Shown here piece by piece: positions 30,078 to 38,835 of a stretch of DNA of 64,000 nt. Where the stretch lies: assembly GCF_015207425.1 (NCBI RefSeq), contig NZ_JADEWZ010000005.1:146376-210375 (forward strand). The letters run 5' to 3'. The position numbers and the translations under genes are program-made. The stretch is from Lusitaniella coriacea LEGE 07157 (lineage in GTDB: Bacteria > Cyanobacteriota > Cyanobacteriia > Cyanobacteriales > Spirulinaceae). A model generated the notes under the pieces. That model made no database searches and had not been told where the DNA came from. It worked only from the letters and a program-made list of their open reading frames with translations. The number at the start of each line of letters is the position of its first letter. Positions within the stretch are counted from its first letter, which is position 1.

Positions 30078-30110
30078 AATATTCCTACGTGCATAGGGAC
30101 GATCGCGCGC

Positions 30111-31379
30111 TCAACGCCTCAATTGACTCTCAATTCCCTTGCATCCTCCTGGAATGGTACTTCGGGTTCTCTCACCGCCCCAAGCACAGAGATAGTCTCG
30201 TTGTTTTTGGTCGAGGCGATGGACGTTAGTGAAATCGGCATTTTCTACCACTGCTCCGGTGTAGGCTCCTGTTTGATAATTGGGGGGGTGGAGGCGACTG
30301 CGGGGGCTAGCGGTTTCGGGGTTGCCATAAAATAGGCGGGTGCTTTTCATGTCTGCGCCGTTCAAAGTCGCTTCGTACAACACCGTGCGCGCTAAGTTTG
30401 CTTTGACCAAATCGCAGCGATTGAGATTGGCGCGAACCATATTGGCGTTGCTCAAATCCGCCCAACGCAAGTCTGTTCCTTCGAGATTTGCCCCAGCTAA
30501 CATGACTCCGAGATCGATGACGCGCAATCCGTAATTGCGATCTTCCTCGTAACCGCCGGAACCGTCGAGAATGGGTCGTCCCAATTGTCCGTCTCGCTTG
30601 AGGGGGGTCAGGAGTTTGGATTGGGAGAGGAAGCGCAGGATTTTTGCTTTTCCTCCGGCATCGACACTGCTTAGAATGGCGGCGGTGCGTCCTTCGGCAA
30701 AGGCACGTTCTTGAGGCCAATCTTCGAGGAGTCCTTCATCGCTGAGAGCGAGATCGGAGATACCTTGGAAGTAGGTGTCGATGGTTTGTTGTTGGGTGAT
30801 CGTGTTTTGGCGGATGGTTAAGTCTTTGGAGATGACGTATTGTTCCCAGGCGACGTAAACGGCGAGAACGGCGATCATGATTTGACCTAATGCACCAAAC
30901 CAGTCTGCCCAAGACCCGAATTCATCCCATTTGATCTGGGTGAGCCATTCGTTGACGCGCCGATAGACCCCGATGAATTTGAATAAGCCCGCGAGCGCGA
31001 TTCCTAATGTAATTAAACCAAATAAGGTTTGGCGTTCGTTGGGGGTGAGGAATCGGGCAACCCATTCGCGGGTGGCGGGGAGGATTAAACGCAGGGAAAT
31101 TAGGATTGCGACAATTGAGCCGGAAAGTCCGATCCAGAGGTTATTCAGCAGTAGTCCAATTGCCATAATCGCGATCGCGATTATGACAATCCAAGATCGG
31201 GAAACCTCATTCGCATCAAAATTGACCGTTCTAACAGCACTTACCAAACGATTATCTGGCAAAACCTCCCGTTGGGGAACTTCTACCAACACTTTGCCAT
31301 CGCTTGCTATTTCCGTCTCCGGCTGAGGGTTCTGCCCGTTATCGGGGTTAGATGGGGCAGGATTGGGCTGAGTGGTCAT
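30111..31379 (-). CDS. Membrane protein with C-terminal pentapeptide repeats
   Basis: 422 residues. A Pro/Asn-rich cytoplasmic N-terminus is followed by membrane helices at about 62-80, 85-100, 120-140 and 165-180 (for example WIVIIAIAIMAIGLLL). After a soluble linker (190-290) come pentapeptide repeats around residues 292-350: LAGANLEGTDLRWADLSNAN, then MVRANLNRCDLVKANLARTV. The C-terminal end is Cys- and Arg-containing. The role is unknown; related cyanobacterial proteins are often membrane anchors. Residues around 195-255 resemble the helical region found in phosphatidylinositol-like or channel-like pentapeptide proteins only weakly. Confidence 0.75.
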   Translation of the reverse strand: MTTQPNPAPSNPDNGQNPQPETEIASDGKVLVEVPQREVLPDNRLVSAVRTVNFDANEVSRSWIVIIAIAIMAIGLLLNNLWIGLSGSIVAILISLRLILPATREWVARFLTPNERQTLFGLITLGIALAGLFKFIGVYRRVNEWLTQIKWDEFGSWADWFGALGQIMIAVLAVYVAWEQYVISKDLTIRQNTITQQQTIDTYFQGISDLALSDEGLLEDWPQERAFAEGRTAAILSSVDAGGKAKILRFLSQSKLLTPLKRDGQLGRPILDGSGGYEEDRNYGLRVIDLGVMLAGANLEGTDLRWADLSNANMVRANLNRCDLVKANLARTVLYEATLNGADMKSTRLFYGNPETASPRSRLHPPNYQTGAYTGAVVENADFTNVHRLDQKQRDYLCAWGGERTRSTIPGGCKGIESQLRR

Positions 31380-31519
31380 ACTGCGCGTATTCCTTCGCTA
31401 ACCTATCAACCTCATATCTTAACCCTTGAGTCTGCTGACACTATATCTCAGGCGACTGATATTCAACGATCGCGCGCAATTCACTTAGGGAGGTATTTTA
31501 AGGAGGAAAGATGCGTTTT

Positions 31520-32149
31520 TTATTCGACAACGGAGACAGGGGTTCCCATTTCTACCTTTTCAAACAATGCCACCACGTCTTCATTGCGCATTCTTACGCA
31601 ACCATTCGATGCAGCGCGACCAATAGAGGAGAGAGTTGGCGTGCCGTGGAACCCAATAATTCCATTGGACATCTGTGCAAAACCAATCCAACGCAGTCCG
31701 AGGGCGCTATTGGGACCGGGTTTTTTGACTTCTCCCGTCCAGGGACTTTGCCAAATCGGATTTTCAATCATTTGGAAGACTTGAAATTCTCCGCCGGGAG
31801 TGGGGGTACTCGTTTTGCCGATTGCCACGGGATAGCTCGCGATCGCGTCATCTCCTTCATACAAGTAAACCCGACGTTCCCCCAAACGTAAAACCAATCG
31901 AACGGTTTTGTTATTGGGTAAGTACAGTTCCGCTTCTCCGAGGGGCGGTAACTCAGGGGATGACAACCCTGCTCCAGGCAATTGTACGGCATTGGTCGCG
32001 GCTAATTCCGGGGGAGGCTCCGCCGCGATCGCTGATTGTTGCCCGGAAAATGAAAGGATTGCTGCACCAGAGCAAAGGAGAATTATAGAATTGAGTTGTC
32101 GTAAATGTTGTAAAAAATCAGTCTTATTTCTGGTAAACCATGCACTCAT
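31520..32149 (-). CDS. L,D-transpeptidase (YkuD domain)
   Basis: About 209 residues from ATG 32149; the open frame extends 28 codons further upstream without family support. The signal peptide is SIILLCSGAAILSFSG with cleavage after AIA. The YkuD catalytic motif is HGTPTLSSIGRAASNGCVRM (His, Ser and Cys conserved). Such enzymes cross-link peptidoglycan (3-3 bonds) or attach lipoproteins in the periplasm. Residue 100-130 (VRLVLRLGERRVYLYEGD) is the normal start of the domain. Confidence 0.9.
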   Translation of the reverse strand: MSAWFTRNKTDFLQHLRQLNSIILLCSGAAILSFSGQQSAIAAEPPPELAATNAVQLPGAGLSSPELPPLGEAELYLPNNKTVRLVLRLGERRVYLYEGDDAIASYPVAIGKTSTPTPGGEFQVFQMIENPIWQSPWTGEVKKPGPNSALGLRWIGFAQMSNGIIGFHGTPTLSSIGRAASNGCVRMRNEDVVALFEKVEMGTPVSVVE

Positions 32150-32493
32150 TGCGGCACTCCTAACCCCAAAAGTCTCTACAAAATTTTCAAGTCGGTTAAA
32201 TGTCTCGGTTGAGAGAATAAACTTCAACCCCAAGCATTTCGCTTGTCCTTAAAGATGGATGAAAACTCGAATAAGTTCCCGATTCCCTAGCAATCATTCT
32301 GCTTTACCCACTATAACAACCCTATTGTTGAAATTGGCTAAAATACGCCTTATCGATCCGGAATCGTCAATAACACGGTTGTAGATCGCCTAGAATCTGT
32401 ATTTTCTCGTACAGCTTTCAAGGCAATCGACTCTATAAAACGCAAAAACTTGTTTGGCGAAAAACATTTGTATCAATGAGAGAAGGTAGTTTA

Positions 32494-33159
32494 ATGAAAA
32501 ACATCGCAAGAACGAACGTGAATTTCCCCCAGAAACTTTTGTTTGCTCCACTATTGGCATTCTCGCTTCTGTTTTACGGCTGTGGCAACAATTCAGAACA
32601 ATCGACGATTAACGAATTGCCCGAAGCAACCGAAAGCCCTGAAGAGTCTCCCATTGCAACAGAAAGTCCGGCAACAGAAGAATCGCCTGCGGCTGCTTTT
32701 GAGGGAACGCCGGATATTGCAGGAGTGATTGGGACTAAGGAAGAAGGGTGGATGCCCAAAGTCTTAGCAGATAAAAATCTCAAAGAAAATATGACTCCAG
32801 AGGAGACAGGAAAAGTTATTCCTGGGGCGGAAGAAGTCTCTGAGTTTGGGTTTAGTGAAGTTCAGGTTGAAGACGTACCAGAAATACAAAAGTACGAGTT
32901 TTATTTTGAGAAAGATGAGGCAGGAAAGCCCAACAAATTGAAAAATGTCAAGTTAGTCTTTGACCCCACCCTGAACGGTAAAATAACTTACGAGGAATTA
33001 GCAAAAATTCTGGCTGTGAAGTATGGCGAGGTTAGCTCCGGAGATATTGAAAAAGAAATTGTGACTTGGGTGGGCCCGGATTTTTCGACAGCTCAATTTA
33101 CCAAAGGTTTGAATGACTTTGAAGGGTATTCATTCCAAATTTCGGTTCCCGAAAAGTAA
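32494..33159 (+). CDS. Lipoprotein of unknown function
   Basis: 221 residues from ATG 32494, which has AGAAGG seven bases upstream; a Met 18 nt earlier is less likely. The signal peptide ends in lipobox LLFYGC, so the mature Cys is lipidated. A Glu/Pro/Ser-rich linker (residues about 35-70) precedes a folded domain (FGFSEVQVEDVPEIQKYEFY, KLKNVKLVFDPTLNGKITYE) of about 110 residues that I do not recognise. The 344-nt divergent spacer 32150-32493 holds no other gene. Confidence 0.75.
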   Translation: MKNIARTNVNFPQKLLFAPLLAFSLLFYGCGNNSEQSTINELPEATESPEESPIATESPATEESPAAAFEGTPDIAGVIGTKEEGWMPKVLADKNLKENMTPEETGKVIPGAEEVSEFGFSEVQVEDVPEIQKYEFYFEKDEAGKPNKLKNVKLVFDPTLNGKITYEELAKILAVKYGEVSSGDIEKEIVTWVGPDFSTAQFTKGLNDFEGYSFQISVPEK

Positions 33160-33215
33160 GATCCCCCTTTAGCCTACGTTCAACAAATGGCGAAGGGAAG
33201 CATTCCATTTTTGTC

Positions 33216-33270
33216 GCCCTCATCCCCCAATCCCTTCTCCCAACGCTGAGAAAGAGCTGAGAGGGGGATC
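33216..33270. repeat. Degenerate copy of the CCCTCACCCCCA...GAGAGGGG repeat
   Basis: GCCCTCATCCCCCAATCCC, CTTCTCCCAACGCTGAG and GAGCTGAGAGGGGGA match the arms of the repeat at 13402-13446 and 58720-58760, but the palindrome is interrupted. Confidence 0.6.
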
Positions 33271-33298
33271 GCCAGGGGTTAAGTAAAGTTAAGTGAAT

Positions 33299-33493
33299 TT
33301 ACTGGAAAAGTGTTGCATCCAGGCGACTCGCTGCAACTTGGAACGAGGCATTGCGCCTCACGCGACGGGCGGGAACGCGGTGATAGTAACCATAACCGCA
33401 AGGTGAATAGGCGTAGTGGTGTCCCCCTTGAATTGTGGCGGTTTGTTCTGTTGTTAGTTCGGTAATGAGTTGAGAATTCGTACTGTTTTTCAT
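33299..33493 (-). CDS. Double-glycine leader peptide (putative bacteriocin/RiPP-type precursor)
   Basis: 64 residues from ATG 33493 (the frame is open to a GTG at 33544). The first 24 residues, MKNSTNSQLITELTTEQ followed by TATIQGG, have the ELxxEQ...IxGG pattern of double-glycine leaders cut by C39-peptidase ABC transporters. The 40-residue remainder starts HHYAYSPCGYGYYHR, is rich in His, Tyr and Arg, and has a single Cys. No modifying enzyme, peptidase or exporter is adjacent. Family membership is inferred from the leader only. No good ribosome binding site was seen, which leaves the start uncertain. Confidence 0.6.
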   Translation of the reverse strand: MKNSTNSQLITELTTEQTATIQGGHHYAYSPCGYGYYHRVPARRVRRNASFQVAASRLDATLFQ

Positions 33494-33622
33494 GATTGAT
33501 TGCGGTTTGTGAGCGATAGATTGCTTGTCAGAGAAGGAAAACACTCTCCTAGTTATCCCTTCCTTGTTTTCTCATCTCATCCGGATACAGCCTGTTTTCA
33601 AAGGGGTGCGCGCCCTTTGAAA

Positions 33623-34240
33623 TTAAGAGGTGTATTTCTCCCAAATCGGTAAATCTTCCGGGTAGTCAACATCACTGAGAACGGGAAGATAACCAATCTC
33701 CAAACCCAATCCTAGGGCAATCTCAACAGTTTTTTGCAATACTTGGGACGTTCCCCAAGGCACGTTTTCAAACAAAGCGGGAATTGAGCGCTGCAATCCA
33801 ATCAAATAATAGCCGCCGTCCTGCGCCTTTCCCAAAACCAACTCGTTTGCCTTAAGCTGCTTGAAAGCTTTGTCCATCAAAGTTGCAGTGAGATCGGGAC
33901 AATCAATCCCAATGATCGCCACGCGCTTCATTCCTGCTGCGAATGCCCCCGCAAACGCCGCTCTCATGCGCTCTCCCAAGTCTCCGGGCGATTGGGCGCG
34001 GTACTTCCAATCCGAACCTAACCAGGCTTCCATCAACGGCTGCGACCCGCCAGAGAAGTGGACTTCTACGGTACAATTGCTGGGGATTTTCTTGGCTTGC
34101 GCGATCGCGCGCTCTGTCATTTGACGTTGTAATTGGGCTGCACCCTCCGCCCCTAACGCCGGAATCATGCGGGTTTTGGTCTTTCCCGGTTCGGGATAGC
34201 GAGTGAAAATAATCAGGCAGTTTTGACCGGTTTCGCTCAC
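33623..34240 (-). CDS. DUF2064 / TIGR04282-type glycosyltransferase-like protein
   Basis: 205 residues with a nucleotide-diphospho-sugar transferase fold. Signature segments: LIIFTRYPEPGKTKTRMIPA at the N-terminus, SPGDLGERMRAAF, VAIIGIDCPDLT (metal-binding DxD-like) and GKAQDGGYYLIGL. TIGR04282 members are linked in other genomes to arsenosugar synthesis, usually beside arsM/arsS genes; none is here, so that role is only a family suggestion. It diverges from the large propeller gene with little promoter space. Confidence 0.82.
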   Translation of the reverse strand: MSETGQNCLIIFTRYPEPGKTKTRMIPALGAEGAAQLQRQMTERAIAQAKKIPSNCTVEVHFSGGSQPLMEAWLGSDWKYRAQSPGDLGERMRAAFAGAFAAGMKRVAIIGIDCPDLTATLMDKAFKQLKANELVLGKAQDGGYYLIGLQRSIPALFENVPWGTSQVLQKTVEIALGLGLEIGYLPVLSDVDYPEDLPIWEKYTS

Positions 34241-34271
34241 ATTAACACTCCTGCGCTAATTCTATTGAGAT

Positions 34272-37200
34272 GTGGCTGTTGCGGGTATTTTAAAGTTTTC
34301 ACCTGAAGAATTACAACTACATTCCTTTCCTTTGGTTAAGCTGGTATGTAGGGTTGCGTCCATTGAGAAACCCTTTGACAGCCTTCGTTTTGTGGAGAGC
34401 AAAATCTTGAACGAATCATCACAACATCAAACAAGTTCTGCTCTATCTCTAATCGTGCGGGAAATGTTCGAGGGTGAATATGCAGAGATTAAGGAAATTA
34501 TCCACAATGACCCCGTAGAGATCGAGATTGCCTCAGAAGACGAAAAAATCTTACCGCCTCAATTCCTGGATCTCGCTCGCAAACTGCATCATAATTATTT
34601 GTATTGGAAACATTTGCGCGATCGGCAACAAACCACCCAACCCACCTTCTACCGCTACACCCAAGAAGGAATTACCAAAGCTAAAGAAAAAGTTGCAGCA
34701 GAAACGCCAATCGAACCGAAAATCCTGCTCCTTCTCGAAACGAGAATTGCCTTAATCACTATTAATTCCTTACTCCTAGCGGCTGAAGACTACCTCAAAG
34801 AAAACCATTTGCAAGATGCCAAAGAAAGTGTCGATACAGCACTTTCCACCCTGTACGAATTCATCAAAACCAGAGAGAAGTTAGAATCCTCCCTAAAAGC
34901 AACCATCGCCAGCATTCAGCAAGACATCGCCAACGAACCCGAGTCTAATCAATACGCCTCCTATCTCGCAACGCAGATTGTGCGATTGCAGAATTCTTCA
35001 TCGGTGAAGGAACCCAAATTGTATGTGGTGAGGAATCAGTTGGAGAAGTTAGGCGAAACCCTAATCCTGTTGATTCCTGGCGAATCTAGTACATCCCCAT
35101 CTCAACCGAAAAGCAAGCAAGACATCGATGCGGTGATGACTCGACTTCTCTTTGCAATGGTTGACGATGAAGCTTATATTACCGCGATCGCGCACAAGGG
35201 AAGTGTCAATTCCGTAGCATTCTCTCCCGATGGCAATTATTTAGCAACTGCATCAGATGACTGCACCGCCAAGTTAGTAGAAGTTGAGACAGGAAGAGTT
35301 ATTCAGACAATTCGGCACGAAAGCGGGGTCAATTCTGTTACGTTTTCCCCCAAAGGGATTTATCTTAGGACTCTTATAACGCGATCGTCCAAGACTATCA
35401 AGTTAGCTAAGGTCGAAACTGGCAAAGAAATTACTACGTTTAAATCTGTTGGGGATGTATCCTTTTCTCCTAAAGGAGATTATCTCATCGCGAGAACTTC
35501 CAATATGCTCAAGCTGTTGAAGGCGGCAACTGGCAAAGAAATTACGACGATTGAATATGTCCAGGATGTTGCGTTTTCTTCCAAAGGCAATTATTTCGCA
35601 GCGAAAACCTATAACGCTGTCAAGCTGGTAGAGAGTAACAGCGGTCGAGAAATTATGACGATTGGACATGAGTCTAAGGTCGTGTTTTCTCCCAAAGAGA
35701 CTTATTTCGCGACGATAATGTCGAAAACTATCAAGTTAGTGGAAGTTAAAACTGGCAAAGAGATGAGGACAATTGAAGATCAATTGCCTGTCAATGATGT
35801 CACCTTTTCGCCGGATGGCAATTATTTGGCAATAAGAGCGTACAACACGGTAAAAGTGGTTGAGGTGGAAACAGGTAGAGAAGTCACGACGATTCGAGAT
35901 AGTTATCAGTTTGATGATGTCATATTTTCCCCTAACAGCACTCATTTAGTAACGAGAGTGTCTACACGCGGTAAGTTGGTGGAAGTGGTGACGGGAAGAG
36001 AAATCGCTGCACTTGAATATAGAGTCAATACCAAGAAAATTTTATTTTCCCCGGATGGTGATTATTTAGTCGTTGAAGCACCAAACGCTTGCAAGTTGGT
36101 CGAGGTTAAAACTGGAAGAGAAGTAACTGAACTCCCAAATAATTTTATTCGTTTTTCTCCGGATGTGAGCTATTTTGTGACAGTATCGTACACATCCGTT
36201 ACGTTGGTAGAAGCAGCAACAGGTAGAAAGGTTACAACGATCTCATATAGTGATGAGAGTGTTGTTTCATTTCGAAATGTAGTATTTTCTCCAGATGGGA
36301 ATTATCTGGTAGTGGGAGCCTCCAAAATCGCTACGTTAGTGGAGGTTGCAACGGGTAAAGAGATCGCGACAATTACCCACGGAGATTCTATCAAAGCTGT
36401 AGCATTTTCTCCGGATAGCACTTATTTCGCAACTGCATCCCGGAATGGAATTGCGAAATTGGTAGATTTGGAACTGCTGTTTCAAATTATCAGAGAAGCC
36501 GAAAATTACTCGGAACCCTCACCACCGCCACAAATCTCTTCTATCGTCCATGTGGAAAAACCCGAAGCCTTTTTCTTAGGGTGGTTGCGAATAGAATCCA
36601 ATCGCTACAGTTTCTATGAATATATGCTCGCACAAGCAGAACAGGAACAGAAAGGACTTTCCGTTCGCTATCATTCACCGATTTTGGAAACGAACCTTTT
36701 GCTAGAGTCTCTGGGATTTTTGCTCCTCAATGCAGAGAAACACTATCAACAAGTTTATCCCACTCTCATCGACATCAATGATAATGAAATTTCTCTGGTT
36801 GCTATGCAGGATATGAAACAAAGTATAGTGGCGGGTTTATCTTCTCTACATGAATTTCTTTACCATCGTATGGAGTTGGATGGAGAAGACTATAGCCAAG
36901 CAATAGAACGTTTCAAGCAAGAAGTTGAAGAAAAGGTTGAAAATAGCGAATTATTGTTCAATATTCACAACAAATTACAATCTATTTTGCAATTAGAAGG
37001 TGTCCAAAATAGAGGAGAGCTACAGACAAATAAAGAGATGCTTGAAGAGATAGGGAATATCTTGCAACAGCTCTTACCCGAAAAACTAATATCAAACAAC
37101 TTAGAAGATCCGGTAATCCCTATCAAAAAATATATGGGTAAGGAATATATACTTGATGCAATTAAAGGTTCCGATCTTGAATATCGCGACCTCACCGTAT

Positions 37201-37562
37201 TGCTTTCAAAACTCCGGATGTTGGGTCTTCTCACGCCTGATTCAGCGGCAGCTTTGCTCGATAAAGTCCCGTCACATCGCGTTCTGGAATTTTATAAGCT
37301 GATACCCGAAGAAATTATTCATCGAGTCATCATATCAACAGCAATTTCCAAAGTAGAGTCTCAGGAAATCATTGAACTTTGCAAGTTACTACCCAAATGG
37401 TCGCTTAATAACAATGTTGCATTGCAATTACTCAACAAGCAAAGAAAAACGCATTATTATCTTGGACTCATTTCAACCTTTATTGGTATTGACATTAGCA
37501 AAAAAGAAACTTTACTCGAAAGACTTGAGTCAGCTTCCCGGAAAAGTCAGGAAAGGCGATAG
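34272..37562 (+). CDS. Large protein with degenerate WD40 propeller between two similar helical domains
   Basis: 1096 residues from GTG 34272. An alternative TTG at 34407 has GGAGAG seven bases upstream and would drop 45 residues; the GTG lies only 31 nt from the divergent gene, so the TTG may be right. Residues about 310-736 hold eleven propeller blades. The first and last blades are canonical (VNSVAFSPDGNYLATASDD; IKAVAFSPDSTYFATAS). The inner nine have lost the GH and WD dipeptides and repeat V(A/T)FSPDGNYL...KLVEVETGREI. Helical domains flank the propeller (about 125-275 and 790-935) with matching landmarks (LSTLYEFIKTREKLE; LSSLHEFLYHRMELD). A third helical part (945-1096) ends the protein. 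No membrane segments, and function unknown. Confidence 0.75.
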   Translation: MAVAGILKFSPEELQLHSFPLVKLVCRVASIEKPFDSLRFVESKILNESSQHQTSSALSLIVREMFEGEYAEIKEIIHNDPVEIEIASEDEKILPPQFLDLARKLHHNYLYWKHLRDRQQTTQPTFYRYTQEGITKAKEKVAAETPIEPKILLLLETRIALITINSLLLAAEDYLKENHLQDAKESVDTALSTLYEFIKTREKLESSLKATIASIQQDIANEPESNQYASYLATQIVRLQNSSSVKEPKLYVVRNQLEKLGETLILLIPGESSTSPSQPKSKQDIDAVMTRLLFAMVDDEAYITAIAHKGSVNSVAFSPDGNYLATASDDCTAKLVEVETGRVIQTIRHESGVNSVTFSPKGIYLRTLITRSSKTIKLAKVETGKEITTFKSVGDVSFSPKGDYLIARTSNMLKLLKAATGKEITTIEYVQDVAFSSKGNYFAAKTYNAVKLVESNSGREIMTIGHESKVVFSPKETYFATIMSKTIKLVEVKTGKEMRTIEDQLPVNDVTFSPDGNYLAIRAYNTVKVVEVETGREVTTIRDSYQFDDVIFSPNSTHLVTRVSTRGKLVEVVTGREIAALEYRVNTKKILFSPDGDYLVVEAPNACKLVEVKTGREVTELPNNFIRFSPDVSYFVTVSYTSVTLVEAATGRKVTTISYSDESVVSFRNVVFSPDGNYLVVGASKIATLVEVATGKEIATITHGDSIKAVAFSPDSTYFATASRNGIAKLVDLELLFQIIREAENYSEPSPPPQISSIVHVEKPEAFFLGWLRIESNRYSFYEYMLAQAEQEQKGLSVRYHSPILETNLLLESLGFLLLNAEKHYQQVYPTLIDINDNEISLVAMQDMKQSIVAGLSSLHEFLYHRMELDGEDYSQAIERFKQEVEEKVENSELLFNIHNKLQSILQLEGVQNRGELQTNKEMLEEIGNILQQLLPEKLISNNLEDPVIPIKKYMGKEYILDAIKGSDLEYRDLTVLLSKLRMLGLLTPDSAAALLDKVPSHRVLEFYKLIPEEIIHRVIISTAISKVESQEIIELCKLLPKWSLNNNVALQLLNKQRKTHYYLGLISTFIGIDISKKETLLERLESASRKSQERR

Positions 37563-37613
37563 GTCGTGAATGAGTAATTTGACGATTTTAGATTTAACTA
37601 GAGGCTCTAGATT

Positions 37614-37877
37614 ATGAATACTGCAAAACTTAGCACCGATGGCATCCATCAAATCGTGATATTGCCTGAAGACTTTCAACTAGCGGGAACTGAAGTTTAT
37701 ATAAAAAAAATTGGTAATGCGATTGTTCTGATTGCAACAGATAATCCTTGGCAATCTCTTTTTGAGAGCTTAGAAGAATTCTCTGAAGATTTTATGATAA
37801 CTAGAGAGCAGCCACCTCTTGATGTTAGAGAGTTTTCGCGCATTACTCATTTGTCTCTAGAAAACTGGGCAGAATAG
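37614..37877 (+). CDS. VapB-like antitoxin without adjacent toxin
   Basis: 87 residues. The N-terminus MNTAKLSTDGIHQIVILPED followed by EVYIKKIGNAIVLI is a swapped-hairpin (AbrB/VapB) fold. The NPWQSLFESLEEFSEDFM segment is the toxin-binding part typical of VapB partners of PIN toxins. Normally vapC follows immediately. Here only 35 nt remain before the end of the converging transporter gene, so the toxin has been lost. Confidence 0.75.
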   Translation: MNTAKLSTDGIHQIVILPEDFQLAGTEVYIKKIGNAIVLIATDNPWQSLFESLEEFSEDFMITREQPPLDVREFSRITHLSLENWAE

Positions 37878-37912
37878 ATCGTAGCAAACGCGATCGCGCG
37901 CCTCAAAACCGA

Positions 37913-38686
37913 CTACAAAATTTGCGAGAGAAACTGCTGAGAGCGTTCGTGTTGGGGATTGTTGAAAAACACGTCTGGAGTAGCATCTTCTACCAGTAAA
38001 CCATCTGCCATGAGAACCACGCGATCGGCGACTTCCCGCGCAAATCCCACTTCGTGGGTGACGCAAACCATCGTCATCCCTTCTTGAGCAAGGGAGCGCA
38101 TCGTATCCAAAACTTCCCGTACCATTTCAGGATCGAGTGCAGAGGTGGGTTCGTCAAAGAGCATGATTTTTGGCTGCATGGCTAAGGCTCTCGCAATAGC
38201 AACGCGCTGTTGCTGTCCTCCCGATAACTGTCCGGGGTATTTTTTCGCCTGTTCCAAAATTCCAACTTTTTCCAGCAGTTGCATCGCGGTTACTTCCGCT
38301 TGTGCTTTTTTCCAGCGACGCACCCAAGTTGGCGCAAGGGTGACGTTTTGCAAGACAGTGAGGTGAGGGAATAAATTAAATTGCTGAAAGACCATTCCCA
38401 CTTCACGACGAATGGTATCGACATTTCTCACGTCGTGGGAGAGTTCGATGCCATCTACAACAATTTTGCCCCTTTGGTACTCTTCTAGGGCGTTAAAGGT
38501 GCGAATGAAGGTGGATTTTCCCGAACCGGAGGGACCCATAATAACGACAACTTCCCCTTTGCACACGGTTAGGCTAACGCCGCGCAAAACGTGAAATTGG
38601 TTGCTGGCGTACCATTTGTGTACGTCGCGAGCGACAATCATTTCGGTTTTACGATCGGTTTTATTCGTCTCCCAATCCTCGGTCAT
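37913..38686 (-). CDS. Amino-acid ABC transporter, ATP-binding subunit
   Basis: About 257 residues from ATG 38686, which has GGAGAAG upstream. Walker A is GPSGSGKST, the signature is LSGGQQQRVAIARALA, Walker B is IMLFDEPTSALDP, and the switch His is in CVTHEVGFA. The closest types are GlnQ/AapP/BztD, including cyanobacterial BgtA of the N-II neutral and acidic amino-acid system. It follows the permease gene in the same direction, 149 nt apart, so the two likely work together at the inner membrane. Confidence 0.92.
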   Translation of the reverse strand: MTEDWETNKTDRKTEMIVARDVHKWYASNQFHVLRGVSLTVCKGEVVVIMGPSGSGKSTFIRTFNALEEYQRGKIVVDGIELSHDVRNVDTIRREVGMVFQQFNLFPHLTVLQNVTLAPTWVRRWKKAQAEVTAMQLLEKVGILEQAKKYPGQLSGGQQQRVAIARALAMQPKIMLFDEPTSALDPEMVREVLDTMRSLAQEGMTMVCVTHEVGFAREVADRVVLMADGLLVEDATPDVFFNNPQHERSQQFLSQIL

Positions 38687-38835
38687 TTTCAATCTTCTCC
38701 AACCAACTTTTTACGGTGACAGTAATCAGACAGTTGAGTTAAGCGATCGCGCAACCTAACAAAACCTTGATTCGTGTTGAGTTCCATCCTTCAACCTAAC
38801 CTACACAATTTTAATTCACTGATGACTGATATAGT

